A stretch of DNA of 64,000 nucleotides, from positions 372,001 to 436,000 of the forward strand of contig NZ_JAEKEZ010000029.1 of NCBI RefSeq assembly GCF_016650815.1, given 5' to 3'. The translations under genes were made by a program, and so were the position numbers. The stretch is from Pseudomonas sp. TH31 (GTDB lineage: Bacteria > Pseudomonadota > Gammaproteobacteria > Pseudomonadales > Pseudomonadaceae). A model generated the notes under the pieces. It saw only the letters and a program-made list of their open reading frames with translations, did not search any database and was not told the origin of the DNA. Shown one piece after another: positions 43,430-51,300 of the stretch. The number at the start of each line of letters is the position of its first letter. Position 1 is the first letter of the stretch.

Positions 43430-43671
43430 TAATTTCCTTCTTTCGTTCTCTTAGCGAGTTCGATTAATTTTTGTGCTCGCACTTTCAACTTAAGCAACTC
43501 CACAGCTTCCCGTAGCGAGCCGACAGCGCTCTTAGCTACCTCTGTATACACTGGCAGCGCTTCTTTAGTTAGAGCCTCTGTAGCAGCGAGAGTGGAACTT
43601 GCATACTTCTGTCTCAGCAAGAGTTCCGTACCGGACAGCGTAGCCGGGTCGATTAGATGCTTATCAGTCAT
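43429..43671 (-). CDS. small helical hypothetical protein, 80 residues
   Basis: I prefer the start MTDKHLIDPATLSGTELLLRQKY at 43671, three codons inside the longest frame. The rest is helical (TEVAKSAVGSLREAVELLKLKVRAQKLIELAK) with heptad-like leucines. It overlaps the 3' end of the 228-residue gene and touches the next start. No family recognised. Confidence 0.6.
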   Translation of the reverse strand: MTDKHLIDPATLSGTELLLRQKYASSTLAATEALTKEALPVYTEVAKSAVGSLREAVELLKLKVRAQKLIELAKRTKEGN

Positions 43672-44350
43672 TCGAGCCACCCAATGCTCTCAATACATCG
43701 GCCTCTACTCTGGCGTATTCCGCTGCATCCTCGGCAGCCTTTGCATCCAACTGAGTTTGTTGTTGCTTACGGCGCTCAGCAGCGAGCAATGATTCAACTT
43801 CTTTCGCTACAGCAGCGGCTTTCGCTTGAACCAATTGCTCAAGGTAGTTTGTTTCAACGTCGACCATGATTTTGGCGAGTTCTGCCTCTACCTGCTCGGC
43901 TGGTTTTTGCAAGGTCAACACTACCCAGTCAAACGTTGGGCCAGCGGTGAGAACGGGGCGGTGCATAACCGCCGCTGATGGCGTGTAGCCCTGACCAAGA
44001 AGCTCGGTATACTTATCAAGGGCCTGTTGTAGCCCCTGCACTTCGAAAGTCTCCATCAAGCCCATTAACTCACGGCCTTGGATATTGCACTGGGTGCGAT
44101 CACGGTAGAACGACTCTTCAATATCTTTGAGTCTTTGTAGATGTGCTGCATCTGGTTGGAATAGCTCACTCATGGTTTTGTTTCCTTCTGATTTTATGGT
44201 TTGTGTTTCGATGGGTGTTACGGGTTGCTTATCTTGACGGTGACTTTGCACTCGACACTTGGTAGAACAGAACTTTGCATGTGGTGCTTGGGGTCTTACT
44301 GGGAACTTGGTGCTGCACGCAGCACAAGACTGGTATATTACTTTCGCCAT
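43664..44350 (-). CDS. zinc-ribbon protein with internal start, first gene of the tape-measure operon
   Basis: 228 residues, AGGAG six bases before the ATG at 44350. N-terminal zinc ribbon SCAACSTKFPVRPQAPHAKF then CSTKCRVQSHRQDK. After a linker (PVTPIETQTIKSEG) an internal ATG at 44173 (MSELFQPDAAHLQRLKDIEE) has its own AAGGAAA site nine bases upstream, so a 169-residue form without the ribbon can be made. That part is mostly helical and ends in a coiled coil (KEVESLLAAERRKQQQTQLDAKAAEDAAEYARVEADVL; about residues 185-225). No known family; first gene of the operon that includes the tape-measure protein. Confidence 0.6.
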   Translation of the reverse strand: MAKVIYQSCAACSTKFPVRPQAPHAKFCSTKCRVQSHRQDKQPVTPIETQTIKSEGNKTMSELFQPDAAHLQRLKDIEESFYRDRTQCNIQGRELMGLMETFEVQGLQQALDKYTELLGQGYTPSAAVMHRPVLTAGPTFDWVVLTLQKPAEQVEAELAKIMVDVETNYLEQLVQAKAAAVAKEVESLLAAERRKQQQTQLDAKAAEDAAEYARVEADVLRALGGSND

Positions 44351-44404
44351 AATGGCTCCTCAGGTATTAGGATGTGGCTGTAACGCAGAAAACAGCGCAT
44401 GAAG

Positions 44405-44432
44405 AAAAGGCCAAAGTTTTGAGGCTTTGGCC
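44405..44432 (-). terminator. intrinsic-terminator-like hairpin in the operon leader
   Basis: On the minus strand GGCCAAAG (CCTCAAAA) CTTTGGCC is followed by TTTTC, 55 bases upstream of the 44350 start codon. It either ends a short upstream transcript (a possible small RNA) or attenuates the operon. Confidence 0.6.
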
Positions 44433-44961
44433 AAGAAGGTGCAACCATGGAGATTGACGCGTAATTAGGTCGAGTTTTAGGCCAACTCCACTCGATGGGG
44501 AGTAAGGAAATCCGCGAACGAAGCGAACGGCCTGAGACACTAATCAGCTTGGAGGCTGGTCAGTGAATAATTAAGAAGTTGGGGGGTATATCTGAGGGTG
44601 GACCAAGAACTAAAAGAGGATGAATAAATCTCTCTTTATCTTACAACATATTGTACCATGAGAAGCCTGAACTGCCTAGTACCTTCCGTCAGAAATAGCA
44701 AGATATATTTTAATAGGCTGACAAACGGTGAGCTCATCACCTTCCTACCGGCAACATGGGCACCTCATCACCCGGCTTTCGAAGGCAAGCAAAGGTGCAA
44801 CCCGCTCCCTTCAGACCTTCCAGATCTTCCCGCGTAACGACATCTACTTTTGACAGCCCATGGCCGCCACAAGCGAGCACTTGGCAATCTAACTACGCAA
44901 TAGGGTATGAAGGACGGGGACGCACTGTAGAGGCGCTGAGAAGGTCTGTAGTGACAGGTAT

Positions 44962-44985
44962 TTTACGTAGAATCGTTACGTAGAA
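44962..44985. promoter_or_regulatory. candidate integrase arm-type site, right
   Basis: A direct copy (22 of 24 bases) of the double TTACGTAGAA site found before the integrase gene, here 53 bases inside attR. Paired arm sites near both ends are expected for a lambda-type integrase. Confidence 0.6.
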
Positions 44986-45037
44986 TCCCAGAATGCAAAA
45001 AGCCCCAAGACCTTGATCTATGGGGCTTTTCTATGTA

Positions 45038-45057
45038 TGGCGGAGAGATAGGGATTC
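45038..45057. repeat. attR: tRNA-Ser 3' end
   Basis: The 3'-terminal 20 bases of the tRNA gene (including encoded CCA), duplicated at 33713-33732. The island lies on the 3' side of the tRNA, leaving the gene intact. Confidence 0.88.
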
Positions 45058-45127
45058 GAACCCTAGGTACCGGTGAAGGTACAACGGATTTCGAATCCGT
45101 CCCATTCGGCCACTCTGGCATCTCTCC
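45038..45127 (-). tRNA. tRNA-Ser (anticodon CGA)
   Basis: 90 bases on the minus strand, from GGAGAGATGCC to TCTCTCCGCCA, with the acceptor stem GGAGAGA/TCTCTCC. Anticodon arm ACGGA-TTCGAAA-TCCGT puts CGA in the anticodon, reading UCG. A long variable arm (TTGTACCTTCACCGGTACCTA) and TTCGAATC T-loop confirm a class II serine tRNA. CCA is encoded. Confidence 0.95.
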
Positions 45128-45211
45128 AACGGCGCGCATCATAACAACACTTTTGCCGGAAGCGAACCCCCCAGGCGAAATTTTTTCCGTGCTATCAGAT
45201 GCTTGCGTCGA

Positions 45212-45925
45212 TTAAAGCGGTACGCCCAGACGATTGGCGACTTCTTCGTAGGCTTCGATGACGTCACCGAGGCCCTGGCGGAAGCGGTCTTTGTCCATTT
45301 TCTTGCCGGTAGCCTTGTCCCACAGGCGGCAGCCGTCCGGGCTGAATTCGTCGCCCAGGACGATGGAGCCGTCGGAGAACACGCCGAACTCGAGTTTGAA
45401 GTCGACCAGCAGCAGGCCGGCGTCGTCGAACAGTTTGCTCAGGACTTCGTTGACCTTGAGCGACAGTTCTTTCATGCGAACCAGCTGCTCGGCGGTGCCC
45501 CAACCGAATGCCACGACGTGGGATTCGTTGATGAACGGGTCGCCCTTGGCGTCGTCTTTCAGGAACAGTTCGAAGGTGTAAGGGTTGAGCTTCAGGCCCT
45601 CTTCAACGCCCAGACGCTTGACCAGGCTGCCGGCGGCGTAGTTACGCACGACACACTCGACCGGGATCATGTCGAGCTTCTTCACCAGGCACTCGTTGTC
45701 GCCCAGCAGTTTGTCGAATTGGGTCGGCACGCCGGCCGCTTCGAGTTTCTGCATGATGAAGGCGTTGAACTTGTTGTTCACCATGCCTTTGCGGTCGAGC
45801 TGCTCGATACGCTTGCCGTCGAACGCCGAGGTGTCGTTGCGAAACAGCAGGATCAAGCGGTCAGCGTCGTCGGTCTTGAAAACCGATTTGGCTTTGCCGC
45901 GGTAGAGTTCTTCACGTTTTTCCAT
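45212..45925 (-). CDS. purC: phosphoribosylaminoimidazole-succinocarboxamide synthase
   Basis: 237 residues from MEKREELYRGKAKSVFKTDD, the conserved PurC start. SAICAR synthetase ATP-grasp-like fold with RNDTSAFDGKR, VECVVRNYAAGSLVKRLG, DDAKGDPFINESH and LLVDFKLEFG...VLGDEFSPDGCRLW. Joins aspartate to CAIR in step 8 of purine synthesis. Usual bacterial length. It begins a minus-strand gene series purC, walJ-like, bamC, dapA read in reverse (dapA first). Confidence 0.96.
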   Translation of the reverse strand: MEKREELYRGKAKSVFKTDDADRLILLFRNDTSAFDGKRIEQLDRKGMVNNKFNAFIMQKLEAAGVPTQFDKLLGDNECLVKKLDMIPVECVVRNYAAGSLVKRLGVEEGLKLNPYTFELFLKDDAKGDPFINESHVVAFGWGTAEQLVRMKELSLKVNEVLSKLFDDAGLLLVDFKLEFGVFSDGSIVLGDEFSPDGCRLWDKATGKKMDKDRFRQGLGDVIEAYEEVANRLGVPL

Positions 45926-45953
45926 GATGGGCTCCGCTTGCTAAGTAGGTGGG

Positions 45954-46712
45954 CTAGGCGATGTGTCGCCAGTCGAGCCCTGAATCTTGATCGGCCAGTT
46001 GCAGCCAGTCCGGGTCGCACCCGAGGGTGTCGACAAAACATTGCCGGGCCAGCTGCGGCAGGTTGTTCTTGCTGCTTAGATGGGCCAGGACCAGGTGTTG
46101 CAGGCCTTGCCAGCCCAACTCGGACACCAGGAATGCCGCCTGGTGGTTGTTCAAATGTCCCAGTTCACCGCCCACCCGTTGCTTCAGGAAGTACGGGTAG
46201 TGACCGCGAGCCAGCATGTCACGGCAATGGTTGGACTCGATCATCAACGCATCGAGGTCCCGATAGCCGTCCAGCACCTTGCTGCAATACGAGCCCAGGT
46301 CGGTCAACAGGCCGAAGCGCCGCTCACCGTCATTGAAGACGTATTGCGTCGGTTCCTGTGCATCGTGGGCCACGGCAATGACTTCGATGTTCAGGGCGCC
46401 GATCTGCAATTGCTCGCCGCCGGCCAGGAAGCCCGCGGGTTCAATCGGTTTGCGCATCCCGCGCAGGGTGCCGCGACTGAGGTAGACAGGCAGATTGTAG
46501 CGCCGAGACAGCAAACCCACGCCATGCACGTGGTCGGCATGTTCGTGGGTCACGAGTATCGCGCTCAACTGCGCCGGGTTTACACCCAGGCGCAGCAGGC
46601 GTTTTTCGGTTTCCCGCAGGGAGAAACCACAATCCACCAGCACATACGTGTCAGCGCTGGCTATCAGCGTGCCGTTCCCTTGGCTACCGCTGCCGAGAAC
46701 GGCAAAACGCAT
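45954..46712 (-). CDS. MBL-fold metallo-hydrolase, WalJ/YycJ-like
   Basis: 252 residues starting MRFAVLGSGSQGNGTLIAS, with the metallo-beta-lactamase metal motif THEHADHVHGVG (HxHxDH) near residue 55, then VIAVAHDAQEPTQYV, IESNHCRDML and VLAHLSSKNN. This is the YycJ/WalJ group, 5'-3' exonuclease-like phosphodiesterases. Lies four bases after bamC and 28 before purC, so probably cotranscribed. Confidence 0.87.
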   Translation of the reverse strand: MRFAVLGSGSQGNGTLIASADTYVLVDCGFSLRETEKRLLRLGVNPAQLSAILVTHEHADHVHGVGLLSRRYNLPVYLSRGTLRGMRKPIEPAGFLAGGEQLQIGALNIEVIAVAHDAQEPTQYVFNDGERRFGLLTDLGSYCSKVLDGYRDLDALMIESNHCRDMLARGHYPYFLKQRVGGELGHLNNHQAAFLVSELGWQGLQHLVLAHLSSKNNLPQLARQCFVDTLGCDPDWLQLADQDSGLDWRHIA

Positions 46713-46716
46713 GTGA

Positions 46717-47832
46717 TCAGCCCAGGTTGTCCTGAATCACGCTCAACACCTTGCGCGCCACTTCTGCCGGCGCAACGGTGTTGATGTTTTTCTCGACGGT
46801 GACCTGGACGTTCTCGCCCACCTTGCTCAGACGAACCTGATAACGGTCGGCACGGGCTTCAACTTGTTCCTTGGTCGGCGCACTGCCGAACAGGCTACTG
46901 AAGAAACCAGGCTTCTCGTCTTTCTTCTCGGCTTTTTCCGACAAGTTGATGTAGTACAGGCCCAGGCTGCGGTTGATGTCTTCAACACGCCATTCGCCCT
47001 GTTCCAGCGCACGACCGACGCTCGACCAGGCGCGATCCAGGTCCGGACCGACGTTCAGGATCGGGTTGCCGCTGCCGTCTTCGCTCAGGCTGACACGGTT
47101 TGGCTTATCGGAGTCCTGGGAAGCCAGCATGGAGACCGAACCGCCCTTCTCGGAAATGCGGCTCATGCTCGCGAGCATGTCGTCCACCAGTGCCGCGTCC
47201 AGGCCAGTGTTGACCGAACGGCTGGTGAAGTCGACGTCGGCGGTGCTGCCAGCAGGACGCTGGGCGCTGACCACGTAGATTTCACTGGTGTTGCGCTGCA
47301 CGCCCGGCTCGATGCGGACCCGCACGCGGGTTTCGCTGTCGGCGGCGACGCCAGCCGCGCTCAGGCGCTTGGCCATGGCAGCGGACAGTTCGTCGGAATG
47401 TTGCCAGGTGGTGGTGAATTCACCGGTTTGCGGGCGTTGTTCGTCCAGACGGAAACCGTTGTCCTGGAAGAACTGAACAGCCACTGGCCAGACTTCGGCC
47501 GGTGGGTGCTGACCCATGACCCAGTGCGAATCACCGCTTTTTTGCAGGGTGTAGTCGCTGGCATCAGCAATCGCCGACAGCGGTTGCGGACGCGGCACGA
47601 TGTATTCGCCCTTGGCGGTGTCATCGGCCACGTTACGCGGGATCGGCAACAGCGGATCCAGACGTTTGGAGGTGCTGACATTCGGGGGCAGTTGCATCGG
47701 TGCAGTCTGTTGCGCTTCCAGGTAATCGCTACCACGGTCACGGAAGTAACCTTCCGGGCCCCAGATCCATCCGCAGCCACTGGTGCTGGAGATAATCAAG
47801 GCAAGTGCGGAAAGTCCGGCCATTCGCTTCAT
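46717..47832 (-). CDS. bamC: outer membrane protein assembly lipoprotein BamC
   Basis: 371 residues from MKRMAGLSALALIISSTSGC; the lipobox Cys is residue 20. The unstructured N-terminal segment that binds BamD follows (SDYLEAQQTAPMQLPPNV, then LLPIPRNVADDTAKGEYIVPRPQPL), and two helix-grip domains after that (QFFQDNGFRLDEQRPQTGEFTTTW; SVGRALEQGEWRVEDINRSLGLYYINL). Component of the beta-barrel assembly machine. The dapA-bamC order is conserved in gammaproteobacteria. Confidence 0.93.
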   Translation of the reverse strand: MKRMAGLSALALIISSTSGCGWIWGPEGYFRDRGSDYLEAQQTAPMQLPPNVSTSKRLDPLLPIPRNVADDTAKGEYIVPRPQPLSAIADASDYTLQKSGDSHWVMGQHPPAEVWPVAVQFFQDNGFRLDEQRPQTGEFTTTWQHSDELSAAMAKRLSAAGVAADSETRVRVRIEPGVQRNTSEIYVVSAQRPAGSTADVDFTSRSVNTGLDAALVDDMLASMSRISEKGGSVSMLASQDSDKPNRVSLSEDGSGNPILNVGPDLDRAWSSVGRALEQGEWRVEDINRSLGLYYINLSEKAEKKDEKPGFFSSLFGSAPTKEQVEARADRYQVRLSKVGENVQVTVEKNINTVAPAEVARKVLSVIQDNLG

Positions 47833-47849
47833 GCGTTGTACTTCCTCAA

Positions 47850-48728
47850 TTAAACCAGGACGCCGGACTGGCGCATGGCCTGCCGCAGCGGTTCGTGACA
47901 GGCAGCGCTGAGCCAGGTGAGCGGCAGACGGATACCGTCCGGCATCAAGCCCATTTCATGCAGTGCCCATTTCACGGGGATAGGGTTGGATTCGATAAAC
48001 AGGGTTTTATTGAGCGGCATCAGCTTTTCGTGGATGGCACGAGCAGTCACGGCGTCGCCCTTGAGCGCGGCGTTGCACAGGTCGGCCATGTCACGCGGGG
48101 CGACGTTGGCGGTCACCGAGATGTTGCCTTTGCCGCCCAGCAGGATCAGCTCGACAGCGGTGGCATCGTCACCGGAGATCACCAGGAAGTCTTTGCTGAC
48201 ACCGTCGATGATCGCCTTGGCACGGCCCAGGTCGCCAGTGGCTTCCTTGATACCGATGATGTTTTTCACGGTCGACAGGCGGATCACAGTCTCGGCCTGC
48301 ATGTCGCACGCGGTGCGGCCAGGCACGTTGTACAGGATCTGCGGGATATCGACCGCTTCGGCGATGGCCTTGAAGTGCTGGTACAAGCCTTCCTGGGTCG
48401 GCTTGTTGTAGTACGGCGTGACCAGCAGGCAGGCATCGGCGCCAGCGACCTTGGCATTGGTGGTCAGTTCGATGGCTTCGCGCGTCGAGTTGGCACCGGT
48501 GCCGGCGATGACCGGGATGCGCCCTGCAACCTGCTTGACCACGTAACGAATCACTTCGATGTGTTCGTTCACGTCTAGCGTGGCCGATTCACCTGTCGTG
48601 CCGACCGCCACGATGGCGTGGGTGCCGTTTTGCAGGTGAAAGTCCACCAGTTTGCTCAGGCTGTCCCAGTCGAGACGACCTTGTGCATCCATGGGTGTGA
48701 CCAGTGCCACCATACTGCCCGCAATCAT
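47850..48728 (-). CDS. dapA: 4-hydroxy-tetrahydrodipicolinate synthase
   Basis: 292 residues from MIAGSMVALVTPMDAQGRLDW, with GGAGCGG before the ATG at 48728; the longer frame to 48812 has no signal or conservation. TIM barrel with GTTGESATL, the Tyr of YNVPGRTACDM and the Schiff-base Lys in IIGIKEATGDL. Condenses aspartate semialdehyde with pyruvate for lysine and peptidoglycan precursors. Followed 17 bases later by bamC. Confidence 0.96.
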   Translation of the reverse strand: MIAGSMVALVTPMDAQGRLDWDSLSKLVDFHLQNGTHAIVAVGTTGESATLDVNEHIEVIRYVVKQVAGRIPVIAGTGANSTREAIELTTNAKVAGADACLLVTPYYNKPTQEGLYQHFKAIAEAVDIPQILYNVPGRTACDMQAETVIRLSTVKNIIGIKEATGDLGRAKAIIDGVSKDFLVISGDDATAVELILLGGKGNISVTANVAPRDMADLCNAALKGDAVTARAIHEKLMPLNKTLFIESNPIPVKWALHEMGLMPDGIRLPLTWLSAACHEPLRQAMRQSGVLV

Positions 48729-49056
48729 GCAACCGCTCCTGCCGGAAAAAGAGAGCCGTAATGGTACTGGCGCCAAGATGCTTGTACAAGCGAAGTACTG
48801 CGCTGCTGCCATTCCCCTTGGCGCTGCTTTTCGCTACCCTTCAGACTTTGATCGGTACTGATAAGCTCGTACGCCGGGTTCCAGCCTCCATTTTCGGCAT
48901 CACAAGCCCCGATCCAGCGTTGCCACCCCTCGCTCCGGCCACTCTGGAGCACGTTGCAACCTTCGGCCCGGGTTTTCTGAATTCGTCTGCGCAGGGTCGC
49001 CCCCGGCTAAAAAAGCCCGTAGAAGTATCGACCGCTCATCGCTTTAGGAATGCTGC

Positions 49057-49617
49057 ATGTCCACCCCCACAGTTCGCGAACAATTCCTTGTCATCAGTGC
49101 CCTCGGCGCCAACCCCATGGAGCTGACTAACGTCCTGTGCCGCGCCAGCCATGAAAACCGCTGCGCCGTGGTCACTTCTCGCCTGACCCGTCATGGCGAG
49201 TGCAGTGCCCTGATCCTCGAGATCTCCGGCAGCTGGGACGCTCTGGCCCGCCTGGAAGGCAGCCTGCCAACCCTCGCCAAGAAGCACGCCTTCACAGTCA
49301 ACGTGGTGCGCAGTGCGGCGCTGGAGAACCGCCCTCAAGCCCTGCCTTACGTTGCCTATGTCAGCTCGGCTTACCGCTCGGACATCATCAACGAGTTGTG
49401 CCAGTTTTTCATGGACCACAACGTCGAGCTGGAAAACCTGACCTGCGACACGTATCAGGCGCCGCAAACCGGCGGCACCATGCTCAACGCCACGTTTACC
49501 GTGACGCTGCCGGCCGGCGTGCAAATCAGCTGGCTGCGCGATCAGTTCCTGGATTTCGCCGACGCGCTGAACCTGGACGCCCTGATCGAACCGTGGCGCC
49601 CACAAAACCCAATGTAA
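49057..49617 (+). CDS. GcvR-like ACT-domain protein
   Basis: 186 residues with two ACT domains: the first at about 10-80 (EQFLVISALGANPMELTNVLCRA...HENRCAVVTSRLTRHGECSALILEISG), the second at about 95-175 (YVAYVSSAYRSDIINELCQFFMDHNVELENLTCDTYQ). This is the glycine cleavage system transcriptional repressor (GcvR) family, which binds GcvA in enterics. Diverges from dapA and lies 10 bases before bcp, probably one transcript. Confidence 0.85.
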   Translation: MSTPTVREQFLVISALGANPMELTNVLCRASHENRCAVVTSRLTRHGECSALILEISGSWDALARLEGSLPTLAKKHAFTVNVVRSAALENRPQALPYVAYVSSAYRSDIINELCQFFMDHNVELENLTCDTYQAPQTGGTMLNATFTVTLPAGVQISWLRDQFLDFADALNLDALIEPWRPQNPM

Positions 49618-49627
49618 GGAAGCTTTC

Positions 49628-50101
49628 ATGGCCGTTGCTATCGACCAACCGGTTACCGACTTCGAAGCACCCGCCACCAGCGGGCAGACCGTCAGCCTCG
49701 CGAGCCTCAAAGGCAAGCAAGTGGTGATTTACTTCTATCCGAAGGACAGCACCCTGGGCTGCACGACCCAGGGCCAGGGTTTTCGCGATCAGTTGGATGC
49801 CTTTAAAGCGGCCGACACCGAAGTCTTCGGCGTGTCCCGCGACAGCCTGAAGTCCCACGAGAACTTCAAAGCCAAGCAGGCATTCACCTTCGAGCTGATC
49901 AGCGACAAGGAAGAAGCGCTCTGCCAACTGTTCGACGTGATCAAGCTGAAAAAGCTCTACGGCAAGGAATACATGGGCGTTGATCGCAGCACGTTCCTGA
50001 TCGACAAGGACGGTGTGTTGCGTCAGGAATGGCGCGGCGTGAAGGTGCCGGGGCATGTGGATGCGGTTTTGGCCGCGGCTCAGGCCCTGAATAAGGCTTG
50101 A
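49628..50101 (+). CDS. bcp: thioredoxin-dependent thiol peroxidase (Bcp/PrxQ)
   Basis: 157 residues of the AhpC/TSA Bcp family: YFYPKDSTLGCTTQGQGFRDQL carries the peroxidatic Cys at about residue 45. The second Cys usually five residues later in PrxQ is absent (GQGF instead of an ACDF-type site), so it may work as a 1-Cys or with a distal resolving Cys (LCQLF near 98). GVSRDS and RSTFLIDKDGVL are family blocks. Detoxifies hydroperoxides in the cytosol. Confidence 0.9.
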   Translation: MAVAIDQPVTDFEAPATSGQTVSLASLKGKQVVIYFYPKDSTLGCTTQGQGFRDQLDAFKAADTEVFGVSRDSLKSHENFKAKQAFTFELISDKEEALCQLFDVIKLKKLYGKEYMGVDRSTFLIDKDGVLRQEWRGVKVPGHVDAVLAAAQALNKA

Positions 50102-50105
50102 TACC

Positions 50106-50185
50106 GAAAAAGATCGCAGCCTCCGGCAGCTCCTACGCCGATCGCGGAGCTTCTGCAGGAGCTGCCGCAGGCTGCGATCTTTTTG
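50106..50185. repeat. REP-type inverted repeat pair (AGATCGCAGCC class)
   Basis: AAAAAGATCGCAGCCTCCGG and the inverted arm around about 20 bases between convergent genes, with A/T tracts outside, as at 8530. Confidence 0.88.
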
Positions 50186-50198
50186 CATCACCATCGTT

Positions 50199-51269
50199 CT
50201 AGAGCAGCGGCGCCACCACCGGCTCCTTGCGCGGCCAGGCATCCAGCACTGCCTTGAACAGTGTCGCCAGGGGAATCGCAAAGAACACCCCCCAGAAGCC
50301 CCACAAGCCGCCAAACAACAGCACCGCACAGATGATCGCCACCGGGTGCAGGTTGACCGCCTCCGAGAACAGCAGCGGCACCAGCACGTTGCCATCCAGC
50401 GTCTGGATGATCCCGTAGACCGCCATCAGGTAGATGAACTGATCACTCCAGCCCCACTGGAACAACGCGATCAGCAGCACCGGCACGGTCACCACCACCG
50501 CGCCAACGTAAGGCACCACCACCGACACACCGACCAGCAACGCCAGCAGCGCCGCGTAATTGAGGCCCAGCGCGACGAACGCGATGTAGGTCACCCCCCC
50601 ACAAATGATGATTTCAATGACCTTGCCGCGAATGTAGTTGGCGATCTGTCGGTTCATCTCTTGCGCAACCCGGGTAATCAGCGCCCGCTCACGCGGCAGG
50701 TAGCCGCGAACCCACTGCCCGATCATTTCCCGGTCCTTGAGGAAGAAAAACACCAGGATTGGCACCAGCACCAAATAGATCATGATGTTGACCAGCAGCG
50801 GCAGGCTCGACAACGAGAATGTCAGCGCCCACTGACCGAACTTGCCGATTTCACCCCGGGCCACTTCAATGGCTTGCAGCACCTGCTCGTCGGACACCAG
50901 ATGCGGATAGCGTTCGGGTAACAGCAACAACAGCGACTGCCACTTGGCGAGCATGCCGGGCAGCTCGTTGAACAAGGTGATCAACTGATGCCAGAGCAAC
51001 GGCACCACCACCACGATGAACACCAGCAACAACCCCATGAACAACGCGAAGACCAGCCCCACGGCCACACCACCGGGAACGCGCAGGCGTTCAAGGGTAA
51101 CGACCAGTCCCTGCATCAGATACGCCAGCACCATCCCGGCCAGCACTGGCGCGAGCATGCCGCCCAACGTGAGCACCGCGGTAAACCCCAGGATCAACAG
51201 CACCGCCAGCACCACGGCCTCTTCGTCGGAGAAGTAGCGCTGAATCCAGTCGCGTAACACTTTGAACAT
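50199..51269 (-). CDS. AI-2E/PerM-family transporter
   Basis: 356 residues from MFKVLRDWIQRYFSDEE (ATG at 51269 behind AAGGATT). Seven to eight membrane helices with the family segments LTLGGMLAPVLAGMVLAYLMQG, VPILVFFFLKDREMIGQWV and GVSVVVPYVGAVVVTVPVL. The family includes putative autoinducer-2 exporters and Na+/H+ antiporters; the cargo is unknown. Downstream partner of the TusA-like gene on the same strand, 31 bases apart. Confidence 0.85.
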   Translation of the reverse strand: MFKVLRDWIQRYFSDEEAVVLAVLLILGFTAVLTLGGMLAPVLAGMVLAYLMQGLVVTLERLRVPGGVAVGLVFALFMGLLLVFIVVVVPLLWHQLITLFNELPGMLAKWQSLLLLLPERYPHLVSDEQVLQAIEVARGEIGKFGQWALTFSLSSLPLLVNIMIYLVLVPILVFFFLKDREMIGQWVRGYLPRERALITRVAQEMNRQIANYIRGKVIEIIICGGVTYIAFVALGLNYAALLALLVGVSVVVPYVGAVVVTVPVLLIALFQWGWSDQFIYLMAVYGIIQTLDGNVLVPLLFSEAVNLHPVAIICAVLLFGGLWGFWGVFFAIPLATLFKAVLDAWPRKEPVVAPLL

Positions 51270-51300
51270 CAATAATCCTTAGGAACGAACGCAGCCGGTT

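Larger units (their letters stand above)
33713..45037. mobile_element. 11.3-kb integrative island in tRNA-Ser(CGA)
   Basis: Bounded by attL (33713-33732) and the intact tRNA-Ser (45038-45127), with an integrase gene next to attL. Cargo: a second small tyrosine recombinase, a VapD-like gene, and a leftward operon (44350 to 38603) with a phage tape-measure gene, zinc-ribbon proteins and small unknown genes. No capsid, terminase, portal, tail-tube, baseplate or lysis genes are seen. Base composition is lower in GC than the flanks. Best described as satellite-like; a remnant prophage is less likely because the operon is tightly packed with intact overlapping genes and the element has both ends. 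Confidence 0.85.
44351..45037. other. 687-base right end of the island, no gene seen
   Basis: Holds the leader of the leftward operon, the hairpin at 44405-44432, an A+T-rich stretch near 44625-44720 where the operon promoter probably lies, the right integrase arm sites (44962-44985) and the new tRNA terminator (about 44996-45031, AGCCCC / GGGGCT). Short open frames here have no ribosome site or protein-like composition. Confidence 0.5.

Noticed and set aside
43429..44350. Tail-assembly chaperone G/GT frameshift pair
   Set aside because: The genes before the tape measure are in the right place, but no slippery heptamer occurs at the 43664-43680 overlap and neither protein resembles known chaperones.
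33713..45037. Ordinary degraded prophage
   Set aside because: Both att ends, an intact integrase, arm sites and a fully overlapping intact operon are present, whereas no other virion, lysis or replication gene or fragment can be seen.
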